NCBI GenBank assembly: GCA_036506495.1
Contig: DASXRQ010000212.1
Span: 1 to 12,974 of the forward strand
Origin: DASXRC01 sp036506495
Lineage (GTDB): Bacteria; Actinomycetota; Actinomycetes; Mycobacteriales; Micromonosporaceae
Direction of reading: 5' to 3'
DNA length: 12,974 nucleotides
Positions within the stretch are counted from its first letter, which is position 1. Each line of letters starts with the position of its first letter. The notes under the pieces are model-generated. The model had not been told where the DNA came from, did not search any database, and saw only the letters and a program-made list of their open reading frames with translations. Below, in pieces: positions 12,913 to 12,974 of the stretch. The position numbers were made by a program, and so were the translations under genes.

Positions 12913-12974
12913 TTAGCCGTCGCGCTTCGTCGTCCAGCGGAACGTGAGCATGCACAGCACCAGGCCAACGCCGC
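12913..12974 (-). CDS. C-terminal end of an unidentified, probably membrane, protein (partial)
   Basis: Reading leftward from the window edge, one minus-strand frame ends at TAA (12913-12915) with GVGLVLCMLTFRWTTKRDG. The codons are strongly GC-ending, as in the neighbours, and a hydrophobic stretch followed by a short positive tail is typical of a last membrane helix with a cytoplasmic end. Its convergent position, with a hairpin between it and the dehydrogenase, also fits a real gene end. Too little is present to name a family. Confidence 0.5.
   Translation of the reverse strand, partial: GVGLVLCMLTFRWTTKRDG

Noticed and set aside
1..12974. Mobile elements, CRISPR, tRNA or rRNA genes
   Set aside because: No transposase, terminal repeats with target duplications, spaced repeat arrays or tRNA-like cloverleaf sequences were seen on either strand.

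Overview
The window is high-GC DNA with strongly GC-biased third codon positions, frequent GTG starts and tightly packed genes. The gene content (atpA-atpG-atpD … atpC-DUF2550 … PduO-type adenosyltransferase-murA) is the order known around the ATP synthase locus of actinobacteria such as Mycobacterium tuberculosis (Rv1308-Rv1315). The actinobacterial form of the α and γ subunits and an Asp-type MurA agree. The organism is therefore an actinomycete. A Micromonosporaceae-like relative is a guess that I cannot confirm from this window.

Layout. 1-3424 (+): the 3' two thirds of atpA, then atpG and atpD, closely spaced or overlapping, followed by a perfect 14-bp GC hairpin. 3572-6839: a four-gene block not found here in M. 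tuberculosis. It has two LytR-CpsA-Psr (LCP) glycopolymer ligases on the + strand, about 70% identical over the first 200 residues of their domain, flanking an oppositely oriented SRPBCC/AHSA1-ArsR pair. That pair has a clear promoter with two tandem GCAA-N8-TTGC operators built into it. 6930-7670 (+): atpC and the DUF2550 membrane protein, ending in a 21-bp inverted repeat. 10537-7734 (-): cobalamin adenosyltransferase, a VOC-family protein, and a DrrA/DrrB-type ABC exporter, arranged as one probable transcription unit. 10602-12791 (+): murA, diverging from the adenosyltransferase across 64 bp, then a 3-hydroxybutyryl-CoA dehydrogenase. 12913-12974 (-): the last codons of an unidentified gene, separated from the dehydrogenase by a strong hairpin.

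How the genes fit together. The F1 sector genes α, γ, β and ε are all here, but ε is stranded 3.5 kb from β behind a terminator-like hairpin and two minus-strand genes, so it must be transcribed separately. ε is also only 93 residues and consists of the β-sandwich without the inhibitory helical domain. α carries a C-terminal tail of about 40 residues, and γ a loop at the position of the mycobacterial insertion, so control of ATP hydrolysis in this enzyme probably rests on those elements. The LCP pair and MurA are both cell-envelope functions. The ArsR/SRPBCC pair looks like a self-contained autoregulated module. Three start sites (exporter ATPase, adenosyltransferase, murA) share the pattern TACGNT + 7 nt + start codon, as expected for leaderless actinobacterial transcripts.

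I saw no tRNA, rRNA, CRISPR array, transposase or phage gene. No stretch longer than about 150 bp lacks a gene.
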